DNA of 64,000 nt from assembly GCF_009834225.1 (NCBI RefSeq), contig NZ_CP047176.1:3874870-3938869 (forward strand). Reading direction: 5' to 3'. The position numbers and the translations under genes were made by a program. This stretch comes from Rathayibacter sp. VKM Ac-2759. Its GTDB lineage: Bacteria > Actinomycetota > Actinomycetes > Actinomycetales > Microbacteriaceae. Below the pieces are notes generated by a model. It was not told where the DNA came from. It saw only the letters and a program-made list of their open reading frames with translations, and did no database searches. Positions 34,075 through 42,567 of the stretch are shown in pieces (within the stretch, counting starts at the first letter, position 1; each line of letters opens with the position of its first letter).

Positions 34075-35744
34075 GGGTGCGTCCTTTCGAGGGGGGTCTG
34101 CTCGGCACGGCGGAGGCGCCGGGCGAGGTCGAGCGGTCGGGGGAGGCGTCCGCTCGGGGGTCCGTGGCGCCGGGCGGCGCGCACGAAGTCGGTCTCGCGG
34201 AGCACCGCGCGAGGGTGGTCGACCTCGGCACCCGGCACGTGCCAGAGCGCCGCGTCGTTCACGATCTCGGCCGGAGTCGCGTCCGCGACGATCCCGCCGC
34301 CGTCGACGACCACGATGCGGTCGGCCCGCGCGAGGGCCATGTCGATGTCGTGGGTGATGAAGTACACGCTGTCGATCCCGTCGATCGCCCAGACCGCGTC
34401 GAGGAAGTGGCGCGACGACCGCTCGTCCTGCCCGGCGGTCGGCTCGTCGAGGATGAGCGTCCGCGGTCGCAGCGTCAGGGCCAGCGCGACGGCGAGCCGC
34501 CGCTGCTGCCCGAACGAGAGCGTGCGCGGGGGCCGCTTCAGGATGTCCGGGACGTCGTCGAGCGAGACGGCGCGGAGCGCGGCGTCCGCGATCGCCGGGA
34601 TCTCCTCCTCCGGGACCCCCAGATTGCGCGGACCGAAGGCGAGCTCGGCCTCGACCGACTCGCTGAACAGCGCCTGCCCCGGGTTCTGGAACAGGTACCC
34701 GCAGGTCGAGACGAGCTCGGCCGCGCTGAGCTCGTGCACCGGTCGCGCGTCGATCAGCACCCGGCCGCGGCGCGGGGCGACCAGGCCGACGGCGGCGCGC
34801 ATCAGCGTCGACTTGCCCGCGCCGTTGCGTCCGAGGATCGCGACGCGCTCCCCCGCCTCGAAGCGGCGGTCGACGGCGGCGACGATGGTCCGCGCGCCGT
34901 AGCCGAGCTCAGCGCCCTCGAAGTGCAGGCGCGCGACGTCCCCCGCCACGACCGGCGCGGTGTCGCCGACGGCCTCCTCCGCACCGTGATCGCGAGCGAG
35001 GAGGGCCGAGAACGGCAGCTTGACCGACTCCGGCGACGCCACCTCGAGGAACCCGGCGACGTCGCCCGAGAAGGCGACCCGCCCCTCCTCGAGGTACACC
35101 ACGCGGTCGGGATCGAGCGCGAGCACCTCGTCGACCCGGTGCTCCACGATCACGGCGGCGCCGCCTCCGTCGACGTAGTCGCGCACGGCCCGCAGCAGCA
35201 CATCGGCCGCGTCGGGGTCGAGGTTCGCCAGCGGCTCGTCGATCACGATCACGCGCGGCTCGAGCACCAGGATCCCCGCGAAGGCGACGAGCTGCAGCTG
35301 CCCGCCCGAGAGCTCGTGCGGCGGAGTCTGGAGGAGAGAGGTCAGCCCGAGCCGCTCGGCGACCCGGTGCGCGCGCTCGCGGATCTCGGCCGGCGCGGTC
35401 CCGCGGTTCTCGAGCCCGAAGGCGATCTCGGCGAGCACGCTGTGGCCCACCACCTGCTTCGAGGGGTCCTGGAGGAGGGTGCCCACCACCTCCGAGATGT
35501 CGCGCAGAGCGAGCGGAGTCGCCTCGCGCCCCTCGATCTCGATGCGGCCGGTCACCTCCGCCCGGTACGAGCGCGGGACGAGACCGTTGAGCACGCGCAG
35601 GAGCGTGCTCTTGCCGCAGCCGGAGGGGCCCGCGACGAGCACGATCTCGCCGCTCGACACCGAGAACGTCGCGTCGACGAGCGAGGGCTGCTGGGCGTTG
35701 CGGTAGGTGACGCCGACGCCCTCGAGGCGGAGCAGCTCGGTCAC
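34071..35744 (-). CDS. Fused double ATPase of an ECF transporter
   Basis: The 557-residue protein contains two complete ABC ATPase domains in tandem, equal to EcfA1 and EcfA2. Domain 1 has GPSGCGKST, HELSGGQLQLVAFAGIL and VIVIDEPLANLDPDA; domain 2 has GRNGAGKST, TLSFGQQRRLAVALALTL and LILDEPTAGQDERSS with ITHD. Note SFGQQ instead of SGGQQ in the second signature. Real translation starts at GTG 35744, overlapping the SAHH-like stop (GTGA); the longer open frame upstream is a shadow. It energises import through EcfT and the S component. Confidence 0.93.
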   Translation of the reverse strand: MTELLRLEGVGVTYRNAQQPSLVDATFSVSSGEIVLVAGPSGCGKSTLLRVLNGLVPRSYRAEVTGRIEIEGREATPLALRDISEVVGTLLQDPSKQVVGHSVLAEIAFGLENRGTAPAEIRERAHRVAERLGLTSLLQTPPHELSGGQLQLVAFAGILVLEPRVIVIDEPLANLDPDAADVLLRAVRDYVDGGGAAVIVEHRVDEVLALDPDRVVYLEEGRVAFSGDVAGFLEVASPESVKLPFSALLARDHGAEEAVGDTAPVVAGDVARLHFEGAELGYGARTIVAAVDRRFEAGERVAILGRNGAGKSTLMRAAVGLVAPRRGRVLIDARPVHELSAAELVSTCGYLFQNPGQALFSESVEAELAFGPRNLGVPEEEIPAIADAALRAVSLDDVPDILKRPPRTLSFGQQRRLAVALALTLRPRTLILDEPTAGQDERSSRHFLDAVWAIDGIDSVYFITHDIDMALARADRIVVVDGGGIVADATPAEIVNDAALWHVPGAEVDHPRAVLRETDFVRAARRHGPPSGRLPRPLDLARRLRRAEQTPLERTHP

Positions 35745-37015
35745 GAGCGCGCTCCGTCGCGCTGGGGAGCGGCACGGCGGCCCGTCGACGTCCAGCTGCC
35801 GAGGAACTCCTGCTGCGCGCGGCTCGGCCGGTCGATGCCGATCCCGAGCGCGGCGAGCTTGGCGCGGGCGACCCGGTCGTCGACCTCGGGCGGCAGCAGG
35901 TGCACCGCGGGCACGAGGGTCTCGCGAGCCAGCACGTCGATCGCGGCCGCCTGCACGCCGAACGACAGGTCCATGATCTCGATCGGGTTGCCCTCGCCGG
36001 CTGTGCAGTTGATGCAGCCGCCGTCGTCCAGCACCACGATCGAGCGGCCGTTCGGGAGGCGGAAGCTCTCGAGCGCGTGACCGATGCTCTCGCGGACGGC
36101 GCCCGCGGCGAGCGCCGCGTCGATCGCGATCTCCTGCGCGACTCCTCCCGAGACCGCCACGGCGGCGCCCTCCGGCAGAGCCAGGAGGTGCTCCAGGTCG
36201 ATCGTGTGCGCGATCCCCGTCGCCGAGATCAGCAGGTCGGCGGTCGCTGCGGCCTCGGCGAGCGCCGCGACGTCGTAGCCGGCGAACACCGCCTCGAGCG
36301 CGCGCACCGGGTCGACCTCGGACACGGTCACCCGGGCGCCGAGCGCGCGCGCGTGCTGCGCGACTCCGCGGCCGACCGGCCCGAAGCCCGCGACCACGAC
36401 GTGCGCACGGTCGAGCGGAGTCGCGAGCAGGTCGAGCATGGTCAGGAGAGTCGACTGCCCGGTGCCGTGCCGGTTGTCGAAGAGCGTCTTGCAGCGCGCG
36501 TCGTTGACGGCGAGCACGGGGATGCGCAGCGCACCCTCGCGCTCCATCACCCGCAGCGGACGGAGCCCGCTGGTGGTCTCCTCCGTCGCGCCGCGCAGCG
36601 TCTCGAGGACCGCCGGCCGGTCGGTGTGCGCGAGCCGGGTCACGGAAGAGCCGTCGTCGACCAGGATGTCGGGCCGCCGGTCGAGCAGCGCGAGCGCGAA
36701 GCCGCGGTCGTCGGCCGCCGACGCGTCGGACCGCGCGAACACGGCGATCCCCGCGTGCTGCAGTGCCGCGGCCGTGTCGTCGTGGGTGTTGGAGGCGCCG
36801 CACATCACGCTGACGTCGGCTCCCGCCGCCGCGAGCTCGAGCGCCAGCGTCGCGGTCTTGGGCTCGAGCACCAGCACGAGACCGATGCGCAGCCCCTGCA
36901 CGCTGCCGCTCTCGCGGAGCTGCCCGGCGACTCCGCGGGTCACCGGCATGAAGCGGGCGGCCCAGTCGATCTTGTCCTGCCCCTGCTGCCAGAGCGACGC
37001 GTCGCGGATGCTCAT
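35741..37015 (-). CDS. Divergent adenosylhomocysteinase-like enzyme
   Basis: The 424-residue protein is clearly an S-adenosylhomocysteine hydrolase homologue: EETTSGL, NDARCKTLFDNRHGTGQS (Lys, Asp and Asn of NDSVTKSKFDN kept), NAD motif VAGFGPVGRG and IMDLSFGVQA. Several canonical residues differ. LHMTxxTA reads LVLEPKTA (His55 lost), GHFDxEI reads GGVAQEI, GHP reads GNP, and there is no C-terminal KPDxYRY. It may act on a related thioether nucleoside rather than SAH. It is second in the ECF operon and overlaps both neighbours by 4 bases. Confidence 0.83.
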   Translation of the reverse strand: MSIRDASLWQQGQDKIDWAARFMPVTRGVAGQLRESGSVQGLRIGLVLVLEPKTATLALELAAAGADVSVMCGASNTHDDTAAALQHAGIAVFARSDASAADDRGFALALLDRRPDILVDDGSSVTRLAHTDRPAVLETLRGATEETTSGLRPLRVMEREGALRIPVLAVNDARCKTLFDNRHGTGQSTLLTMLDLLATPLDRAHVVVAGFGPVGRGVAQHARALGARVTVSEVDPVRALEAVFAGYDVAALAEAAATADLLISATGIAHTIDLEHLLALPEGAAVAVSGGVAQEIAIDAALAAGAVRESIGHALESFRLPNGRSIVVLDDGGCINCTAGEGNPIEIMDLSFGVQAAAIDVLARETLVPAVHLLPPEVDDRVARAKLAALGIGIDRPSRAQQEFLGSWTSTGRRAAPQRDGARS

Positions 37016-37704
37016 CGCAGGAGCTCCTCGGCCAGGGCGCGGTCGGCGCGGCGATGCAGCTCGTCGAGGGACGCCGTCGGATCCTCGGCGGTCGCGGACT
37101 GCAGGGCTCCGGCGAATCGTGCGGCGAGCGCGTCGCGGGTGCGGCGGGCCGACTCGTCGGCGATCTCGCGGGCGACGAGGAGGAACGCCTCGCGGCCGGC
37201 GTCGAGCAGTCGTGCGATCCCGGGGCGGCCCGAAGCGGGGTCGGTGAGCGCGACGACGGCGGGCTCGCTCTGGGCCGCGTCGACGAGGAGGAGGGGACCG
37301 CCGGCGCCGAGCGCCGCCGGGACGACGGGCGCGGCGAGCTCCCCCGTCGCGAACGCGAGGACCGCGTCATCGAGCGGAGGCGCCTCCGTGCTCGCGACGG
37401 CGAGGCCGCGCTGGGCGAACTCGACCAGGGCCACCGGGTCGTCGCCGACGACCACGACCCGGGCGCCCATCGCCGCGAGGCGGGTGGCGAGCTCGGAGGC
37501 GAGCGGCCCGGTGCCGAGGATCGCCGCGCGGGTCTGCGCGAACGAGAGGTTGCTCGCGCTCGCTGTCGCCCGCACGACGGCCTGCGCCCAGGCGGTGCGC
37601 GCGACGGCCGCGACCACGCGCGACGCGGAGGCGTCCGCGAGCGGCACCGCCTCGAGGAGCGCGCGCTCGCGCTCGCGACGCGGCGGGGTGAGGGTGGCGG
37701 ACAT
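37012..37704 (-). CDS. SAHH-like Rossmann-only protein
   Basis: The 230-residue protein has a Rossmann core, RAAILGTGPLASELATRLAAMGARVVVVGDDPVALVEFAQRGLAVAS, which closely parallels the NAD-binding part of the next gene (VVVAGFGPVGRGVAQHARALGARVTVSEVDP). The N- and C-terminal catalytic parts of adenosylhomocysteinase are missing. It could be a regulatory or structural partner of the full-length homologue. It is the first gene of the seven-gene operon and overlaps the second by 4 bases (ATGA). ATG at 37704 is used; the frame continues upstream only through repeats. Confidence 0.75.
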   Translation of the reverse strand: MSATLTPPRRERERALLEAVPLADASASRVVAAVARTAWAQAVVRATASASNLSFAQTRAAILGTGPLASELATRLAAMGARVVVVGDDPVALVEFAQRGLAVASTEAPPLDDAVLAFATGELAAPVVPAALGAGGPLLLVDAAQSEPAVVALTDPASGRPGIARLLDAGREAFLLVAREIADESARRTRDALAARFAGALQSATAEDPTASLDELHRRADRALAEELLR

Positions 37705-37716
37705 CGGCGCTCCAGG

Positions 37717-37755
37717 AGTCGGGGGACCGCGCTGTCGAGGAGCGCGGTGGTCTAA
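37717..37755 (-). promoter_or_regulatory. Leader hairpin of the ECF/SAHH-like operon
   Basis: ACCGCGCT and AGCGCGGT (stem arms about 37726-37733 and 37741-37748) flank a 7-base loop, with extra pairs outside. A small palindrome CTAA-N4-TTAG follows at about 37753-37764. They lie between 13 and 60 bases before the first start codon. They could be an operator and leader structure; no known riboswitch class was recognised. The rest of the 37705-38493 gap holds the heptamer array and a REP pair. Confidence 0.4.
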
Positions 37756-37970
37756 GCGGTTAGCGTGTGACCATAGTCGCGCCGTATTTCGGCCGCCCGC
37801 CCGTTTATTACGGCGACGTGAAACATTCGGCCGCGCCGCGTCTCCTCGAGCAGCGGGCGACCCGACGGCTCGGTCCGCAGGCCTGGTGCCGGCCTCTGCG
37901 CCGGCCTGCTGCCGGCTCTGCGCCAGGGTGCCCGCCGGCCGGCTCATCTGCCCGCCAGCCCGCCGACCTT

Positions 37971-38306
37971 CCCGCCGCCTGCTGCCTACTGCCTGCCGCC
38001 TGCCGCCTACTGCCTGCCGCCCGCCACCTGCCGCGCGCCGCCTATCGCCCGCCACCTACTGCCTGCCGCCTGCCGCCCGCCACCTACTGCCCGCTGCCCG
38101 CCGCCTGCCGCCTGCTGCCCGCTGCCTGCCGCCCGCCACCTGCCGCGCGCCGCCTATCGCCCGCCGCCTGCCGCCCGCCGCCTACTGCCCGCTGCCTGCT
38201 GCCTGCTGCCTGCTGCCCGCTGCCTGCCGCCTGCCGCCTGCTGCCCGCTGCCCGCTGCCCGCTGCCCGCCGCCTGCCGCCTGCCGCCTGCCGCCTGCCGC
38301 CTGCTG
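37971..38306. repeat. 48-unit heptanucleotide tandem array
   Basis: From 37971 to 38306 the sequence is an uninterrupted series of 48 seven-base units without a phase slip. The commonest are CCTGCCG, CCCGCCG, CCTGCTG, CCCGCTG, CCTACTG and CCCGCCA. A higher-order block (CCCGCCA, CCTGCCG, CGCGCCG, CCTATCG) occurs twice. The last unit, CCTGCTG, runs into the REP-like element starting CTGGTCGAG at 38304. Reading frames through it are low complexity. Confidence 0.85.
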
Positions 38307-38425
38307 GTCGAGTAGCCCCGCAGGGGCGTATCGAGACCCACCGACTCCCGACGAGCGGAACTGCAGTACTCACCCGCGGACGACAGCGAGCTCGATACGC
38401 CTTCTTCGCGGGCCGTTCGATCAGC
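38304..38425. repeat. REP-like element pair, one arm degenerate
   Basis: Element B (38304-38338) has the GCCCC/GGGGC hairpin and ends GTATCGAGACC. About 50 bases on, a degenerate element A (38388-38425) keeps CTCGATACG and TTCGATCAGC, but the stem reads CCTTCTTCGCGGG. The pair has the same inverted arrangement as at 9.0 and 54.8 kb. Confidence 0.7.
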
Positions 38426-38493
38426 GCGCTTCACGCAGCGATGCGCCGGACCCCCTCTCGGGACCCGGCGCATCGCCTCCGTCAGATCGGTGA

Positions 38494-40428
38494 TCAGCCC
38501 TTCAGGTGCTTCTCACGTCCTCGGCGCTGGGCGAGGAGCAGCATCCCCGCACCACCGAGCAGGACCAGGATCGCGGCCGAGCCCGTCATCGCCATGCTCG
38601 CACCGTCGGTGCCGGTCGAGGCGAGGACCGCCTGCGGCCCCTGGGGTCCGTGTCCACCGCGAACGGGGACCGTCGGCGAGTCGGACGGACGGGTCGTCGG
38701 CACCGGAGCCACGGCCGTGGGGGTGCTGGTCGGCGTCGGCGTCACGGTCGGCGTGACCGTCGGAGTCGGCGTAGCGGTCGGCGTCACGGTCGGCGTCGGC
38801 GTGGCGGTCGGCGTCACGGTCGGCGTCGGCGTAGCGGTCGGCGTCACGGTCGGCGTCGGCGTGGCCGTCGGAGTCACCGTGGGTCGCGGCGTCGGAGTGA
38901 CCGTCGGCGTGACCGTCGGCGTCGGCGTAGCGGTCGGCGTCACCGTGGGCCGCGGCGTCGGAGTAACAGTCGGCGTGACTGTGGGAGTCACGGTCGGGGT
39001 GACCGTAGGAGTCACGGTCGGAGTGACCGTCGGAGTCACGGTAGGAGTGACCGTCGGAGTGACCGTGGGGGTGACCGTCGGAGTCACGGTAGGCGTGGCC
39101 GTCGGCGTCACCGTGGGAGTCACGGTAGGCGTGACCGTCGGCGTCACCGTAGGAGTGACCGTCGGGGTCACGGTCGGCGTCACGGTGGGCGTGACCGTCG
39201 GCGTCACCGTCGGAGGGACCGTAGGAGTCACGGTCGGCGTGACCGTGGGAGTCACGGTGGGCGTGACCGTCGGGGTGACCGTGGGAGTCACAGTCGGCGT
39301 CACCGTCGGGGTCACGGTCGGCGTCACCGTCGGAGTCACGGTCGGCGTCACCGTCGGAGTCACGGTGGGCGTGACCGTCGGGGTAACCGTGGGAGTCACA
39401 GTCGGCGTAACCGTCGGAGTCACAGTCGGGGTGACTGTCGGAGTCACGGTCGGCGTGACCGTCGGGGTCACCGTCGGCGTGACGGTCGGGGTCACCGTCG
39501 GAGTCACGGTCGGGGTCACCGTCGGCGTGACCGTCGGCGTGACCGTGGGAGTCACGGTAGGCGTCACAGTCGGAGTCACAGTCGGCGTGACCGTGGGCGT
39601 CACCGTCGGCGTGATCGTCGGCGTGATCGTCGGCGTGATCGTCGGCGTGATCGTCGGCTCCGGCGCAGCCCTGCAGGCCGAGGTCTGGAACAGATTGCTG
39701 TCGAGCGTCACGGCGCCGTTCCTGGCGAGCGCGCGGCCGTCGACGGTGGTGCTCGTCGTCACGGTGATCGAGGCCAGTGCCAGGATCGAGCCCGCGAAGC
39801 TCGAGCCGGTCCCGAGCGTCGCCGAGCTGCCGATCTGCCAGAACACGTTGCACGCCTGCGCGCCGTTGACGAGCGAGACCGAGCTGGCGGTCGCCGTCGT
39901 CAGGGTGGAGGCGATCTGGAAGACGAAGATCGACCCCGGTGCACCCTGGGCATCGAGGGTCACCGTTCCGCCGATCCCGATCGGACCGGAGGACTTGTAC
40001 ACGCCGGGCAGGAACGTCCGTCCGACGAGGTCGCCGGCGATGTCGTCGTCCGGCGCCTGCGATGCGAGCTGGTCGTAGGCGATGCCGAGGTCCGACTGCG
40101 CCTGGATCGCGTTCGCGTCCGCGGCGTGCGTCGTCCCGTTCACGACTCCCGGCGGGAAGCCGGTGATCGCGGTTCCCGGACTGACACCCAGGTCGTCCGG
40201 CAGGATCGTCGGCCCCGTGTTGGTCACGGTCGAGCCGCCCAGCACCGAGTAGTCGCCCGCGGTCCCGAGGTCCGGCGCCGTGGCCGCCTGCGCGGGTGAC
40301 CCGACGATGAACCCGACGGCGAGGACGGCGATGCCGGCGGTCGCAGCGACCGCTCCCCTGGCCCGGTGCAGTCGACGTCGCCGCTCAGTGGCGCGATCGG
40401 ACGGGTGACGTTCGGACATGTGCGGCAT
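38494..40428 (-). CDS. Cell-wall-anchored DUF3494 (ice-binding-like) protein with VTPT stalk
   Basis: The 644-residue precursor has a signal peptide (hydrophobic [17 protein letters not shown], probable cleavage after AQA near residue 48). A DUF3494/ice-binding-like beta-solenoid domain follows (about residues 52-252; [27 protein letters not shown] and [24 protein letters not shown] are diagnostic). Then come about 330 residues of VTPT/TPTP repeats, and finally a sorting signal: LASTG at about residue 602, a hydrophobic stretch and [15 protein letters not shown] is a variant of LPXTG, so sortase anchoring is likely. Such domains act as adhesins or ice-binding proteins; plant-surface attachment is plausible. 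Confidence 0.85.
   Translation of the reverse strand: MPHMSERHPSDRATERRRRLHRARGAVAATAGIAVLAVGFIVGSPAQAATAPDLGTAGDYSVLGGSTVTNTGPTILPDDLGVSPGTAITGFPPGVVNGTTHAADANAIQAQSDLGIAYDQLASQAPDDDIAGDLVGRTFLPGVYKSSGPIGIGGTVTLDAQGAPGSIFVFQIASTLTTATASSVSLVNGAQACNVFWQIGSSATLGTGSSFAGSILALASITVTTSTTVDGRALARNGAVTLDSNLFQTSACRAAPEPTITPTITPTITPTITPTVTPTVTPTVTPTVTPTVTPTVTPTVTPTVTPTVTPTVTPTVTPTVTPTVTPTVTPTVTPTVTPTVTPTVTPTVTPTVTPTVTPTVTPTVTPTVTPTVTPTVTPTVTPTVTPTVTPTVTPTVTPTVTPTVPPTVTPTVTPTVTPTVTPTVTPTVTPTVTPTVTPTVTPTATPTVTPTVTPTVTPTVTPTVTPTVTPTVTPTVTPTVTPTVTPTVTPTPRPTVTPTATPTPTVTPTVTPTPRPTVTPTATPTPTVTPTATPTPTVTPTATPTPTVTPTATPTPTVTPTVTPTPTSTPTAVAPVPTTRPSDSPTVPVRGGHGPQGPQAVLASTGTDGASMAMTGSAAILVLLGGAGMLLLAQRRGREKHLKG
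38690..39665 (-). repeat. 12-base tandem repeat encoding the VTPT stalk
   Basis: About 80 near-identical 12-base units encode Val/Ile-Thr-Pro-Thr. Third positions vary widely (GTCACGGT, GTGACCGT and similar), so the protein repeat is better conserved than the DNA. Four ITPT units mark the N-terminal end, and TPRPT/ATPTP variants mark the C-terminal end. Length is likely to vary between strains. Confidence 0.88.
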
Positions 40429-40444
40429 GCAAGGCCAGCGATCT

Positions 40445-40462
40445 GCTCACGTCAGCGTGAGC
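40445..40462. promoter_or_regulatory. Palindrome between the surface-protein and LacI genes
   Basis: GCTCACG (40445-40451) and CGTGAGC (40456-40462) form a perfect inverted repeat around TCAG, 17 bases upstream of the surface-protein start. It could be a LacI-type operator or a leader hairpin. Confidence 0.45.
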
Positions 40463-40642
40463 CCGTACACCCGAGATGAGTGGCTCGCAGAGTAAGCACC
40501 CGGAGTGGTCCGCGTACAGGTACGTCACTCCGACCCCCGCTCGACTTCCGCGGGTTCCCGGCGTTTCCCGCCAGAAAGTGACTCGTTCGGGGGGTATGGC
40601 GCGATGCTCCCGACGCCCGATCCCGCGCGCGCACCGGTGTCC

Positions 40643-40648
40643 TAGGCT
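40643..40648 (+). promoter_or_regulatory. -10 element of the second LacI gene (leaderless type)
   Basis: TAGGCT lies 6 bases before the ATG at 40655, with no room for a ribosome-binding site, so the transcript is probably leaderless. Confidence 0.5.
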
Positions 40649-40654
40649 GACCGG

Positions 40655-41653
40655 ATGTCCCCCCGGCCCCGGCGACCCACCCTCGCCGATGTCGCGCGGG
40701 CGGCGGGCACCTCGGCGACCGTCGTCAGCTACGTCGTCAACAACGGACCGCGCCCGGTCTCGCACGAGCTGCGCGCCCGCGTCGAGCAGGCGATCTCCGA
40801 GCTCGGCTACCGCCGCAACTCCCTGGCCGAGGCCCTGAGCGTCGGCCGCTCCAACCTGGTGGGCCTGCTCGTCCCCGACTCCTCGAACGCCTTCTTCGGC
40901 GAGCTCGCGCGCCACGTCGAGCACGAGGCGCGCAGCCGCGCCCTGCTGACGCTGCTCGGCAACACCGAGTACGACCCGGAGGTGGAACGCGGCTACGAGC
41001 GCACCTTCGCCGATCTCCGCACCGCCGGCACCCTCCTCGTGACCATCGATCCGGCGAGCGCCGCCGACTCCGGCCCGCGCGTCTTCATGCACTCCGCGCC
41101 ACCGAGCGACGCCGAGCCGAGCGTGGTGTTCGACGACGAGCAGGGCACCCGCTCGGCCGTCGAGCACCTCCTGGCGCACGGCTACGACGACGTGCACTGC
41201 GTGACCGGACCCGACGACTTCGGCCCCTCCGGCCTCCGCGTCCGCTCCTGGTCCGCCGCCGTCGCCGAGGCGGGGCGCACCACCGAGGGCCGCCTGCACC
41301 GCGTGCCGATGGACCGCGTCTCGGCCGAGCAGGAGCTGCGGCGGATGCTCCGCACCGAGCGTCCCCGCGCCGTCTTCGCCACGACCGACGAGCACGCTCT
41401 CGCCCTGCTCCGCGCGGCGTCCCAGGAGCGGATCGACGTCCCCGCCGACCTCGCGGTCGTCGGCTTCGACGGCACCCGCGAGGCCCTGCTCGGAGGCGTC
41501 CGCGTCACGACCGTCGCCGTCCCCGTGCGCGACATGGCCCGCATCGCCTTCGAGCTCCTCGACGAGTCGGCCACCGGCTCCGCCCCCCGGCACGTCCTGC
41601 TGCCCACGACCCTCGTCGTCGGCGAGACCTGCGGCTGCCCGCCCACCCCCTGA
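40655..41653 (+). CDS. LacI-family transcriptional regulator
   Basis: The 332-residue repressor has the HTH TLADVARAAGTSATVVSYVVNNGPRPVSHELRARVEQAI, the hinge with NSLAEAL and a periplasmic-binding-type sensor domain ending in LLPTTLVVGETCGC. It is divergent from the DUF3494 surface protein. No sugar genes are adjacent, so its target may be distant or the surface-protein gene itself. The conserved hinge is typical of DNA minor-groove insertion. The start is set by the leaderless -10 element. Confidence 0.92.
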   Translation: MSPRPRRPTLADVARAAGTSATVVSYVVNNGPRPVSHELRARVEQAISELGYRRNSLAEALSVGRSNLVGLLVPDSSNAFFGELARHVEHEARSRALLTLLGNTEYDPEVERGYERTFADLRTAGTLLVTIDPASAADSGPRVFMHSAPPSDAEPSVVFDDEQGTRSAVEHLLAHGYDDVHCVTGPDDFGPSGLRVRSWSAAVAEAGRTTEGRLHRVPMDRVSAEQELRRMLRTERPRAVFATTDEHALALLRAASQERIDVPADLAVVGFDGTREALLGGVRVTTVAVPVRDMARIAFELLDESATGSAPRHVLLPTTLVVGETCGCPPTP

Positions 41654-41694
41654 GCCCCCCCGGCTCGCGAGGACGCCTCCGGGCTCGCCCCGCG

Positions 41695-42567
41695 TCAGCC
41701 GATCGCCGCGAGCCGCCCGATCACGCCATCGCCCAGCTGCGCCACGTACCCCTCCGGGTCCGGCCCCTGCGGAGCCAGCTCGACCAGCGAGATCCCGAGC
41801 GCCGCGTACTCCTCCATCGCCCGCACGAACCCGTCGGGGTCTCCGATCGGGTCGCCGCCGCCGATGATCGTCTTGGTGATCGAGTCGTAGTCGCGCCCGA
41901 GGTCGTCGCAGTGCCGGCGCAGCACGTCGAGCTTGTGCGCGATCCCCTCCGCCCCGATGGCGAACAGGTTGCACGCGTCGCCGTACTCGGCGACCAGCCG
42001 CAGCGTCTTCTTCTCGCCGCTGCCCCCGATCAGGATCGGCGGCCCCGGCTTCTGGATCGGCTCCGGGTGGTTCAGCGTCTCGGCCAACCGGTAGTGCTTC
42101 CCGTCGAACCGGCCGTCGTCATCGCTCCACATCTGCTTGCAGATCTGCAGCGTCTCCTCGAGCCGCTCGAACCGCTCCTTGAGCGCCGGGTACGGCACCC
42201 CGAGCCCGAGGTGCTCGCGCTCGTACCAGGCCGCGCCGATGCCGAGCATCGCGCGCCCGCCCGACAGCACATCGAGCGTGGTCACGATCTTCGCGAGCAG
42301 CCCCGGGTGACGGTAGGTGACTCCGGTGACGAGGAGGCCCAGGCGGAGGCGCTCGGTGCGCCCCGCGACGAACCCCAGCGAGGTGTAGCCCTCGAGCATC
42401 GGGTCCTCGCTCGTGGCGAACTGCTCCATCTGGAAGTAGTGGTCCATCAGCGTGAACCACTCGCAGCCGACGTCCTCCGCCGTCCTCGCCGTGGCCCCGA
42501 GGATCGGAGCGATCCCCGCGCTTCCCCCCGGCAGCGTGAAGTTCATGAAGTGAATGCCTACCTGCAT
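41695..42567 (-). CDS. LLM-class F420/FMN-dependent oxidoreductase
   Basis: The 290-residue luciferase-like protein has EWFTLMDHYFQM, RLGLLVTGVTYRHPGLLAKIVTTLDVLSGGRAMLGIGAAWYEREH and PPILIGGSGEKKTLRLVAEYGD. These are hallmarks of the TIGR03560-type F420-dependent group. Actinobacteria often use F420 in such enzymes, but FMN is possible. The substrate is unknown. ATG at 42567 follows AGAGGAA. It is a single gene, convergent with the LacI regulator. Confidence 0.87.
   Translation of the reverse strand: MQVGIHFMNFTLPGGSAGIAPILGATARTAEDVGCEWFTLMDHYFQMEQFATSEDPMLEGYTSLGFVAGRTERLRLGLLVTGVTYRHPGLLAKIVTTLDVLSGGRAMLGIGAAWYEREHLGLGVPYPALKERFERLEETLQICKQMWSDDDGRFDGKHYRLAETLNHPEPIQKPGPPILIGGSGEKKTLRLVAEYGDACNLFAIGAEGIAHKLDVLRRHCDDLGRDYDSITKTIIGGGDPIGDPDGFVRAMEEYAALGISLVELAPQGPDPEGYVAQLGDGVIGRLAAIG

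Noticed and set aside
34071-37370. 1099-codon frame suggesting a fusion of the ECF ATPase with an upstream domain
   Set aside because: The upstream half is a shadow of the SAHH-like gene; the ATPase has its own GTG start overlapping that gene's stop.
37705-37765. SAH riboswitch upstream of the ECF/SAHH-like operon
   Set aside because: A hairpin with GAGGAGCGC-like letters is present on the plus strand, but the orientation and conserved core of the SAH riboswitch do not fit.
35900-40078. A 1392-codon open frame on the plus strand ending in a Val-Gly-Val-Thr repeat
   Set aside because: It is the antisense shadow of the SAHH-like genes, the heptamer array and the VTPT stalk; composition is Arg/Ala-rich before the repeat and no domain is recognisable.
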